The position numbers and the translations under genes were made by a program. This document shows positions 54,998 to 64,000 of a stretch of DNA of 64,000 nucleotides, piece by piece; position 1 is the first letter of the stretch; each line of letters begins with the position of its first letter. The DNA is from Calliopsis andreniformis (lineage: Eukaryota; Arthropoda; Insecta; Hymenoptera; Andrenidae), in NCBI RefSeq assembly GCF_051401765.1, contig NC_135066.1, positions 21,517,501 to 21,581,500 on the forward strand, in the 5' to 3' direction. The notes under the pieces are model-generated. The model was not told where the DNA came from and made no database searches. It saw nothing but the letters and a program-made list of their open reading frames with translations.

Positions 54998-56390
54998 CCC
55001 GAAAGTATCTAACGCATCGGGATTGACATTGTAACGACTTTTCAAAAACAGTTATTTCACAAATATATAAAGATTGAAACTAAAGATTAAAGACAAGATT
55101 CGTACTAATATTGAAAAATTCGATTTTCTTACATATTCTTTCTTATCTTTATGTGATATTAAATTTTATAGTCTTTTCACAATTGAAAAGCATCACTTTA
55201 ACATTTCTCGTCAATGGTTGGACGTCGTGCTCAGTAGAAAGTTACACATCTCTGACGCTGTATTTCATATCAAAAGATATAAAATTTTAATAATATATGT
55301 CAAGAAAATTACCCGAAAGCTCGTTCCTTGCACAAGGTTCTGGGGTAAGTGCCGTGGGGTTTATCACAGTCCTCTTACCAAAAGGCATAGCCTTCCCCAC
55401 TCCGTGACCAGATCCTTTAGGAACAATATTCCCATTCTTTTGCAATACGGTATCGGACCGCTTGCCTTCTCTAAACACTCGCTCTTCTTTCAGTCACACA
55501 ACACCCGATAGCTGGGAAGTCCAACGTAACCATCAGCCATCGGTTGCCAACGGGACTGTTTAGTCTCATGCACCCTCAATCAGCCACACGTAAACTAAGA
55601 CCCTATCATATATTCATCAAAGACCAGTCATCATTTGGCCATCCTTCTCAAATTCTCTCTTAAAAATACGTTGACGCTAACATATATGTTGAGTTCACAA
55701 AAATTATCTGGGACACATACCCATAAAAATATTGGGGTGCCGCATGGGATTTAAACATGGAAGAATCAATTTTTCTTACGACGGATAATAACGCAAAACT
55801 TTTAAAAGTCCTAAATACGTGTAAAACAGAAGTTTATAGTTAATTATTAAAAATAGAATGAAAAATATTAAATTGTACGAATTGGTACGTAAAAAATGTT
55901 ATAATACAAGTAGGGTTTTTTCGTGTTGAACAACTGCAAGAAAAAAATTAATAGAAACACAAAAATCGGCGAATCAAATGATACTCACAGTACGATAATT
56001 ACTGAAATGTATCATAACATTTTCAATGCATTCAAGGTAATTTAAAATGTTCGTTTAATTTTAGTTCTCAAAAAAGTCAACGAAACCGTTTTGCGATCAC
56101 TTGAAATATATGTTATTTGCAGGAACGTTTTAAACGCATCGTAAAAGATGATACAATAATCCAATATTGGTATTCGATACAATTGTGAACAGTTAAATAC
56201 TTTCGGGATCACGAAAGCCCGTATGTCTATGATATGTAATTTCGGAAGCTCGATCAGTCCCGATGGATTAGATACTTTCAGGATCCCGATCAGTCCCGAT
56301 GAGAGAGATACTCTTAGGAGCCCGCCCGATCCCGCCCGTATTTTGTCGACTCGACGTGAACCCGCGATCTCGGGTATTCGCACATCCCTG
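54998..56390 (-). repeat. Repeat with GC-rich CCCGA-type ends, copy 2 (inverted, with insertion)
   Basis: Inverted partner of 50629-51563. The right end, read on the minus strand, starts CAGGGATGTGCGAATACCCG. A foreign segment at about 55300-55740, GC-richer and unrelated to copy 1, splits the core, so the copy is about 450 bp longer. The outermost left end is missing or diverged. Confidence 0.75.
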
Positions 56391-57201
56391 TTAAAAATGA
56401 TAGTCTTTGTTTAAGCTTTGGCGTGTTAACGAGGTGCGTGACGTATTTTCCACCAAATTGATCGCTTTCAGTTAATAGTTTTTGGGATTTTGGTGAATAA
56501 AAATTTTGATGTAGTTCACAATACAATCAAGGGAGCAAGCGGTTATAACATTGGTTTAATGGTTTCGAACATGTTAGAGCGTAGATCACGCACGAGAGGG
56601 TAGTAGTGTATCGATTCGGTATTCAGAACAGCACGTTATATCTAATAACGTCTCGCATCGCGTCGCATACAATACAAAAGGTGAAGAACGCAGCGGTTTT
56701 TAGGTTAAGGTAACAAAAGACAAAGCCCAGCGACACTAGCGTCTCGGACGGGGGACTGTTAGAGGTCGGAATACGAAGGGAGCGAATTGTGAGCCTCAAT
56801 AGAACATTTAAGAACACAGAACTTGAAATTAATTGTGCTATTTGTTATTATCGTCTCGCAAGTGGCTGTAGGTACACACTTAGAAATTTTTATTTTAGGA
56901 TTTATGTATTATATTTAGCTTTTCTTATGTATTATATCTAGCTTTTCTAACACATTTTGTTTATAAACTTAATTTTGAGACAATTGAGAACTATCTAACC
57001 AAATTTGTCTTCGGCAAATTAGAGTTCGAAAGTAGGGTTTTGAAAATTTGGAAAATATTAACAAATCCTTGTAGCTTTTTTCTCAAATTTTCAAACAATC
57101 AATTTTTACTTATAATTATCACAGTAAGCTATTATAAATAGTGGTCCATTCGTTTTTTCCAATCTCTTTAAATCCATTACTTACACTTTTTAAGTCTTAA
57201 A
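56391..57201. other. No supported gene
   Basis: A moderately GC-rich part at 56560-56800 contains restriction-like CG words and a 64-codon minus ORF without recognisable content. It might be LTR or leader sequence of the copia fragment that follows, but no PBS or TG..CA ends were found. Confidence 0.35.
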
Positions 57202-57720
57202 TTGATTAAGAGATATAGGGAACATTTAAAGAAAAGTAAAATTAAACAACGTACGATGCTCCAGCGAACTTACTGTGATACAGACTATGCTAGAGATGCA
57301 TTAACGAGAAAAAGCACATCGGGATATGTAATAAAACTATGTGGAGGACCGAATAGCTGGGCTTCACAAAAACAACCTATTGTCACATTATCTATCGCGG
57401 AAGCAGAATTTATTTCGGTTGCAGACTGCTGTAAAAAGTTATTATATCTAAAGACTGTGTTGATGGAATTAATAGAAGAAATGGTAAAATGCGACATGTA
57501 TATATATAATCAAAGCGCGATAAAGTTAATAAGAACCGGTGTTTAATCGTGTCGACTGTTTAACCGAAGGTCGAAACACATCGACGTTAGATTTCATTTT
57601 ATTGTTGGAAAGGTTAGGGAACACAGTATTAACATACAGTATTGTAATACAGGCGAACAAATTGCAGACATATTTACAAAAGCTTTAGACGTAGTTAAAT
57701 ACGAAAACTTTAGGGATAAT
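57202..57720 (+). pseudogene. copia-type RNase H fragment
   Basis: Reads YCDTDYARDALTRKSTSGYV, LCGGPNSWASQKQPIVTLSI, AEAEFISVADCCKKLLYLK and NQSAIKLI, the RNase H of Ty1/copia Pol with its first Asp and the Glu of AEAEF. A 1-nt frameshift near 57545 leads into RRSKHIDVRFHFI-type text, INIQYCNTGEQIADIFTKAL, the normal copia Pol C-terminus. Everything upstream is missing. It shares the same family text with the copia relic at 60843-62111 on the opposite strand. Confidence 0.88.
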
Positions 57721-58430
57721 AAAGTATCTATTATTCAATTTGTCATTCAAATAATTTTTTATTTAAATGATACCGAACTCTAGTATCAGATATGTATCTG
57801 ATTGAATGATATTTTATTTATAGTTTGAGTATCTATTATTTTATATATAAGCCCTGAATTGTTTACTGATGCTACCAAAGCTTTCATTTTCCTAAAATTT
57901 CGATACCTTTAATGTGTTAAGGATAGTTGAAGAAAAATCACGTTAGAATAACGGAGTATGTTTTTAAGTAAACGTTCGTATTATAATCAATCTTTAATTA
58001 TCGATTTTAACCTTTCTCTTTAACCACGTTTCGCGGACAGATGACTTTCTTCAGTAAAAAAAATATCGATGAACGTTACCAGTCCATTGGCTTGCGAAAG
58101 CTCTGTAGTTACTTTTTGTACTTAAAGTGAAGAAACTGTGGTCTAAGCGTATTATTAATTCTTAGAATATTTCTGTATATCAGAATGCCAATATTTTGAA
58201 AAAAAAAATGTAAAACGTTCTTCATTCAAATAGTCTGTAGATACATATTGACACATTGCAGGTACAATGTAATTTTCTAATTACATATATTAATTACTAA
58301 TTACTAATTGCTAATTACATTTCTTAGATGACTAGCTTCTCTTGTATTTGCTCTATCTCTAAGGTTCACATACAGTCGCGTCGGAAAGTAAGTTAACGTT
58401 CAAATCTTCTGTAAAAATTCTATAGGGATT
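57721..58430. other. Possible copia 3' flank, AT-rich, no gene
   Basis: Contains a near-repeat around TATCTATTATT (57725 and 57831) and an (ATTACTA)n microsatellite at about 58270-58320. No LTR ends could be fixed. Confidence 0.35.
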
Positions 58431-58679
58431 TGTTACGTGCCGGTTTAATCATATCTTAATATCATATAACATTTTAACAGGAGTATTGCTTCAAACCGAG
58501 TGTCCCTGTAACCTGGTATTTTGACAACCTTAGCATTACACCAACCGTGTAGGTGTCAAACGTGTGTCGACTCCAATTCCCGATTCCCGAACACTCCGAC
58601 GATCCCGAGGAATGCATACATAGCCTTAACCTCATATAAATACTGTATTTTGTCCCGGTAGCGTACCCGGGACGTAACA
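58431..58679 (+). mobile_element. Complete solo LTR, 249 bp
   Basis: Starts TGTTACGTGCCGG and ends CGGGACGTAACA, an inverted terminus of at least eight bases. CATATAAATACTG at about 58634 is TATA-like. The first 137 bp match the fragment at 4366-4502. The flanking 4-mers (GATT left, GAGT right) differ at one position, so a target duplication is possible but not proven. Confidence 0.82.
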
Positions 58680-58903
58680 GAGTGTTCATTTGAAAAGTTG
58701 ATGTCAAACTATCTCGAAAACAACGCATTTTTGGGAATAGTAAAAGATACAAAATGTTTCCCGGTTTCAAAGGAGAAATACAACCGTATTATTCATTTTT
58801 TATGTGTTGAGCGTTTTCTAGGTTATTTGAAGGTCAACTTTAATGTTTTAAGTAGAAACGTACATCTTTCTTTACAGGTAGATCAAGGAACTTTGATCGA
58901 AAT

Positions 58904-58997
58904 ACATTTCACCGAATAAAATTGATCGAATGCACATTTGTGCGAATACACATTTAACCGAACACACAATTGACTGAATAGACATTTGATCGCATTC
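58904..58997 (+). repeat. 16-bp tandem repeat, six units
   Basis: Units of the type ACATTTGACCGAATAC, each about 16 bp and moderately diverged. Confidence 0.85.
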
Positions 58998-59032
58998 ATA
59001 GTTTGGTAATTAGTAAACTGAACCTAGTTTAC

Positions 59033-59231
59033 TGATTAGGTTTATGTTTAGATGTAGGTGTAGATTTAGGTTTATATTTAAACATAGGTGTAGGTTTAGA
59101 TTTAGGTTAGGTTTGGGTTTATGTATACATGTGGGTATATGCTTATGTTTAGTAGTAGGTGTAGCTTTAGGTTTATGTTTAAAGGTAGGTCTGGGTTTAG
59201 GTTTATGTATACATGAGGGTGTACGTATATA
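59033..59231 (+). repeat. TTTAGG/GTTTATGTTTA-type tract
   Basis: Dense degenerate repeats of TTTAGG, GTTTATG and GTAGGTG, including TTTAGGTTAGGTTTGGGTTT. The minus-strand ORF rich in Lys-Pro-Asn-Leu is a by-product. Similar to, but not, a pure TTAGG insect telomere array. Confidence 0.85.
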
Positions 59232-59289
59232 TTTATATAACGATCTGATTTCGTCGTATATAAAATGTTCACAGATAGAGCGGCTTACC

Positions 59290-59862
59290 TGTGAACAGGG
59301 AGAAGGATTCGTGTAGCGTGCGGTTAAGAAATAAATTTCATAGACTAGGATCTCTCTTAAATTAATAAATAACAAAATTCGTTAAATTAAAGTTTATACA
59401 GTTAATGGCTAAACTTAAAATAACTAATTCTAGTATTATTGCTAATTAGCAAGAAAGGAACAATAGTCTGTTATATATTTTCACTAACTGAATGGGTAAC
59501 TAGCACTGCTTATTTACCGACCAAATACTTATCGGCTTAAGATTACTTATGAGATCTGATTTGGGAAGATGGCAGTGTCGGATTATGATTGATAGGGATC
59601 GAGGATAGAATAAGAAGCAAGTTAAAGCTGCCTTGGTCGGTAATCGAGGAGCTGGCTAAAGCTGTCTTGATGTGGAGGATCCAAGGAGCTGGTTAACGCT
59701 GCCTCGGAGTGGTTTAGGATCAGCGGGACTGTTTGATCTTCAGAATTTCGAACTGCAGAACCCCCTTTTATAGCTGGCGACGCCTTATTTATTTTCGGAG
59801 GTTGCCTCTGTCCTTTGGACCTAGTGATTCTCCTGGGAGGGGAACAGAAGAGAAGTGTTACA
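59290..59862 (-). mobile_element. LTR (partial), related to the LTR at 23571
   Basis: On the minus strand it starts TGTAACACTTCTCTTCTG at 59862, has CTATAAAAGG at 59773-59764, and near its end TTAACCGCACGCTACACGA, which matches the corresponding block of the 23571-24859 LTR. Three variants of a block of about 38 bp around GGAGCTGG(C/T)TAA(A/C)GCTG lie at 59620-59715. The 3' end is lost near the TTTAGG tract. No PBS or polypurine tract adjoins it. Confidence 0.65.
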
Positions 59863-60295
59863 TTGCGCATGCATGCTAGGAAATCGTCGCAGGATAGTCG
59901 CTCCTAATAGACTCCAATACTTGGCGTATGTATGTGATAGAGGCTCGTCTGCTGGTAGGTCTGTGGTGTCATCATCCTGTCGCCATCCTGTCGTCAACGC
60001 GTGCGAAGAAACGTGCCATAGGATGTTGCTCGGATGACGGCCTGATGTTGTACGCATGCGTGGATGGAAGAGTCCTATTGCTTGTGCGCATGCGTGTTGT
60101 TCGTCTCTGGCGTGATCGTTTGAATTAGGAAATTGAAGTTAGGATATGGTTCCAGATTAGTCTTAGTACCAACTGTATATATCTATTCTAGTGCTTATTT
60201 TATTCTTAATGCTATTTGATGATCTTGATGAAAATTGTCTAAATAAATAGGTTTTAGAACTTTATGTCGTCGAAATTATTGGCGAAATTGTTATC
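59863..60295. other. GC-richer segment, unassigned
   Basis: Contains GCGCATGC three times (59867, about 60052, about 60080) and a CATCCTGTCG(C/T) tandem pair near 59976. ORFs of 60-82 codons occur on both strands without family resemblance. It lies between the LTR and another TTTAGG-like tract. Confidence 0.35.
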
Positions 60296-60490
60296 GGTTG
60301 TTATATTTAGATGCAGGTGTCGGTTTACGTTTATGTTTATATTTAGATTTACCTTTATGTTTACGTATACGTTTATGTTTTGTTTACGTCTATATGTTTA
60401 TACTTATGATCTAGCTCAGGTTTGAGGTCAGGTTTAGACTTAACAATTGTTTCCATTTTTTGTTTAGGATCAAGTTTAGGCCTGACTAAT
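60296..60490 (+). repeat. Second GTTTATGTTTA/TTTAGG-like tract
   Basis: Degenerate repeats (TTTACGTTTATGTTTATA, TTTAGGATCAAGTTTAGG) like those at 59033-59231. The two tracts flank the LTR-containing kilobase. Confidence 0.75.
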
Positions 60491-60555
60491 ACATAAAATT
60501 ATAATATTTGCGAAATAATGTTACATGCAATTTAAATATTTAAAAAAAAGTTATA

Positions 60556-63184
60556 CAGGGGGTTGTAGTGTTGTAGTACAAAAATATTGTAGTTCCTTGA
60601 AAGGGGCGATTCAGGGGGCGAAATGAAACAACTTTTTCCTTAGCGAAAATGTTAGATGAGGCTTCGTTAACGAGTTATTAACGAAAAATACCGGCTAATG
60701 AGAGCGCGAGTTTGCCGCCCGAGCAGTTGCGGTAGCGTTGGGTACGCGCTAGGCGTTACGGCTGTACTTCGGACAAGAATTTGGCATGCATCGGAGGAAA
60801 TATCATTAGTATGAAAACTGAAAGTGACATAACAAATAATACCGAGACCCAGCCAACAAAAACACACATCCAGTGTATGATCTGCAGTCTATCGGGCAAC
60901 TCCCCCAATTGGCGTCTATATATCCTTCCATGTTTTCTGAAACAGAACCCCCAAAGCAAAGACCTAAGTTAATTGTACCTTTAAGGTATCGCAGAACTCT
61001 TTTCGCGGCAATCCAGTATGAATTGTCAAAACAATCATTAAATTGGCTTAAGACGCTCACAGAATGAGCGATATTCGGTCTAGTTCCAACCGCAATGTAC
61101 ATCAACGGACCTATTAACTCCCTGTATGATTTATTTATTTTAGAACCATCCTCAGTTTTCTTCTCTTTTAGTAGTTGAGTTCCAGCATCCATAGGGGTAG
61201 AGACCGGATTAGCCCCATTCATTCCAAATATATTCAAAATTTCCTTAATGTAATTTTCTTGAGAAAGTTTAATTTCTCTTCCCTCCTATTGTTCTGTTTG
61301 TATGCCAAGACAATAACTAGCAAGACCCAAGTCACGAACTTTGAAGTCTTTCATTAACTCCTTCGTAAGGTACTCACTTTCATTGTATGAATAATTAACC
61401 TTTTCAACAGTGTACCTTTACGAGCTGGGCCTTTTGATGCGTACACTTCCTCCAGCTTTAACCACACTTCTCGTGCAGTCAAACACGATTTAACATGTTG
61501 TAATTCTGATGCACTAGTAGATAAAATTAAATCCGATCTTACCTTTTTATCCTTGTGTGTCTAGTCTAATTGGGCGGCTGTAGATTCTTTCTCTCCAGTT
61601 CCGGCATCAGGTTTTACTCATTTTTCACTGACGTACATCCACTCGTCATTTTTAATTAATAAAGTTTCAGCTTGTATCTTCCACGTATCATAATTATGTC
61701 GTGTTAACGGTTTAATGCGTGTTACATTCATACCGAACGCCATCGAAGCACGTGTTAACTTAACCTCATTTTTCTTGTAATACAGAATATACTTGGAAAT
61801 ATATTTTAATTATGTAACCTGGGCCCATAACCTATTAGGGCGAGATAAGAAAATGCAAACAATTGGTAACTTATTACAATAGAACTATCCTAAGCTCTAC
61901 ATTATTAGATCTAATAGGAATTAAATACTGTCGTGCGCACATGTCTACCGCATAAGACTGATACTACAGACGGAAACGAAAGTCCCGTAAAAGCCAAACA
62001 AAACGTATAGAGAGCACTAACAATTTATATGTCTAACAAAGGAGAATCAAGAATAATAATTACTTAATGTGAAAGGACAAGGAATACGTAAATTTTCGTA
62101 AATACAAATTCGGGAAACGTATAAACGAAAAAGCAATGCAACAAAAAAATGAACGAGAATTGGAGAATTAACGTTGCAGATAAAAACGTTAAAAGTAGTC
62201 TGCGTTAGATTTAAAAAATAATAATCATTAATAAATTAAATACAATTCACCTGTAGTTTGTAAACTTGTGTCACTGGGTCATTGCACCGATCCTGGTCAT
62301 CAACCGTCGAAATGGTCTATGCTAGGGTAGAATTTTTTCAGAGAAGTTCCTTCTACCCCCACGTAGTTTTCCATCGTTCTATTATGAGTTAACTCCCACT
62401 ACGACAACAAGATTGAGAGAAAAAAAAATCAGTATCCGCCAAGAAAACATGTGCTTTGCAGAAGTGCACAACGAACGGACCATCAAGCAGTTTTACAAAA
62501 GCACTCACTCCACTCTTTTACTGCCTACGTATACAATGCTTCGAGACAGAAAACAGACACATCCTGCGTCGGTCCAAAAGTGTCCGCGAAGAAGAGAAAG
62601 TCTTTTTCGTCCTCGAAGAATAAGAGAAAAGTTTTTAGCAACACGTGTCGAGTTGTTGCTGCTACGACCAGTTTCAGCACCTTAGCAGGTAATTTATAGC
62701 TTTATTACTTTGGCTTCGAAGGAAACGTGATTTCGAAGTGTCCGAGAAAGGAAAGTCTGAGGTGCTTAAATTACGTGGGGGTACAAGGAGTTTCTTTGAA
62801 AAATTCTACTCTAGCATAAACCATTCCGACGGTCGATAACCAGGATCGGTACAGTGACTCAGTGACACAGGTTTACAAACTACAGGGAAATTGCATTTAA
62901 TTCATTCATGATTATTATTTTTTAAATGTAACGCAGACTACTTTCGAAGTTCCTAGCTTCAACATTAATTCTTCAATTCTCCCTTCATTTTTTTGTTGCA
63001 TTGCTTTTTCGTTTATACATTATGCCAATATTTTCATACTAATGCGATTTCTTTCGATGTAGGCCCACTTCGAATATTTCGTTAACGAAGTTTCATCTAA
63101 CATTTTTGCTAAGGAAAAAGTTGTTTCAAATCACTCCCTGAATGGACCCCTTTCAAGGAACTACAGCATTTTTTTTACACCCTG
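60556..63184. mobile_element. Foldback element with TA duplications, left arm split by copia
   Basis: The outer ends CAGGGGGTTGTAGTG and the inverse of CAGGGTGTAAAAAAAATGCT sit between TA dinucleotides (60554-60555, 63185-63186). The right arm runs unbroken from about 62770 to 63184. Its left counterpart is in two parts, 60556-60842 and 62112-62375, separated by copia sequence. Matching blocks include GTAGTTCCTTGAAAGGGG, AACAACTTTTTCCTTAGC, CATTAGTATGAAAA, AAACGAAAAAGCAATGCAAC and TACCCCCACGTA. The loop (about 62376-62769) has no coding similarity. Without the copia insert the element would be about 1.36 kb. Confidence 0.88.
60843..62111 (-). pseudogene. Internally deleted copia element (Gag start fused to RT end)
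   Basis: From right to left on the minus strand: a probable LTR remnant (about 62111-61833), a primer-binding site GGTTATGGGCCCAGG at 61832-61818 that matches the initiator tRNA-Met anticodon region used by copia, Gag from MAFGMNVTRIKPLTRHNYDT (61743) to KGPARKGTLLKRL (about 61405), then an out-of-frame join to RT text YLTKELMKDFKVRDLGLASY, NPVSTPMDAG, TRPNIAHSVSVLSQFND and RNase H start GYIDANWGSCPIDCRSYTG. Protease, integrase and most of RT are deleted. It is cut at 60843 inside RNase H. Stops are also present. Confidence 0.88.
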
Positions 63185-63186
63185 TA

Positions 63187-64000
63187 TAAAGCAGATGAAC
63201 GCAAGGTGTCCTTGTCTATGCGTCCAGTGCATTCCAGCTCTAAAAAAAAATTAAAATGTTCACGTAGGTGACGCATACGTAACAAAATTTAAGATTACAT
63301 AAATTACAAAACTTAATATAAGATTCTCTTGTGATTTAAACATTTTAAATAATATCGAAAGTATTGGAATAAAAATTGATATTAAATTTAATATCGTGTA
63401 CTCAAGCACCTATCACTTGTCACTATTCCACTCCATATTTACATTTTATCAATCAATTCAATGTAAATGCGACCAATATACATACAATTTACGTTTTGTT
63501 AGAACATCTCATCAATGTGTATTAGCACAGTCAAGATAAATAATGTAGAAGTTTCTAATTATCAACTATATTTCAATAAGAGAGTATTAAAATTCATACG
63601 AAATTTTTATATTTCATTATTATTATCATCTCATATATCATATATTATCATCTATTATTTCAATATTATGATTTTTATATTTAATGTTTATACTAAATTT
63701 TTTATGTATGTTACAGAACTTTAATTTTGTACAACATTAAATTTTTAGTAGTTTTAATATTCACATTCATGCTATCATCCTTCCCAATTCATGCAATAAT
63801 AATTCCTTTCAAGTAGCCTTCTAAGCCGCCAAATATAATTATCTTCTGCTTCAATCCAAAACCCATGTATAATTCAATCTTGTCGCCATTTCCATTGACA
63901 ACTGCTAATAGCCTTTCAGTAATTGAAATTTATATAATCACTGATTGGCGGATACCTCTTCTTCTGTAAGATGGAAATTAAAGAAATATATATGATTATA
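63187..64000. other. AT-rich end of window, nothing recognised
   Basis: No repeat partner and no coding similarity. The 69-codon plus ORF at 63515 is a low-complexity Ile/Tyr/Phe reading of AT-rich DNA. Confidence 0.5.

Noticed and set aside
55300..55740. An rRNA fragment or gene in the GC-richer insertion
   Set aside because: I could match no conserved rRNA helix, and no ORF continues across it. It is left as an unclassified insertion in the repeat copy.
59044..59375. Lys-Pro or Leu-Gly-rich repeat proteins over the TTTAGG tract
   Set aside because: Both strands give such ORFs simply because the DNA is a short-period repeat. No start or splice context supports them.

Overview
This window reads as nuclear DNA of an insect, most likely a hymenopteran and plausibly an ant. 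It is AT-rich, has GT..AG introns of several kb, a eukaryotic tRNA gene with internal A and B boxes and a T-run terminator, and a dense patchwork of decayed insect transposons: a non-LTR element, Ty3/gypsy, copia, Tc1/mariner, pogo, hAT, many MITEs and foldback elements. The species assignment is inference. Nothing looks bacterial or like a CRISPR locus.

The one host protein gene I can reconstruct is on the minus strand. Seven coding exons run from 38959 down to 5052, all with AG/GT borders and with phases that agree at all six junctions. They give a 438-residue protein whose two membrane segments and surrounding motifs match the TMEM200 family. Only 1.3 kb of its 34 kb is coding. The introns hold almost everything else in the left 60% of the window: a Tc1 relic and a decayed BED-finger hAT transposase between long inverted arms (intron 4), gypsy fragments, a 591-bp higher-order tandem repeat, a solo LTR and an antisense tRNA-Thr(TGT) (intron 3), and a 1.6-kb Tc1 element with clean TA duplications (intron 2).

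Layout. 0.4-3.6 kb: minus-strand two-ORF non-LTR retrotransposon, broken and cut off inside its RT. 3.8-4.5 kb: pogo transposase relic cut by an LTR fragment. 5.0-38.96 kb: the TMEM200-like gene. 39-50 kb: intron-like or intergenic DNA with two copies of one MITE, a 779-bp near-palindrome carrying mariner-type coding sequence in each arm, and possible untranslated exons. 50.6-56.4 kb: two inverted copies of a repeat with GC-rich ends, around an unrecognised ORF and a solo LTR with a 4-bp target duplication. 57-64 kb: copia pieces, three LTRs or LTR fragments, telomere-like TTTAGG tracts, and a foldback element whose left arm was split by an internally deleted copia element.

The genes do not form a pathway. 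The window is one host gene embedded in layers of mobile DNA, and its main interest is structural. The 591-bp repeat contains splice-site-bounded modules, the 779-bp palindrome should fold into long hairpin RNA if transcribed, and an AAGACGTCTT-rich palindromic repeat family occurs three times.
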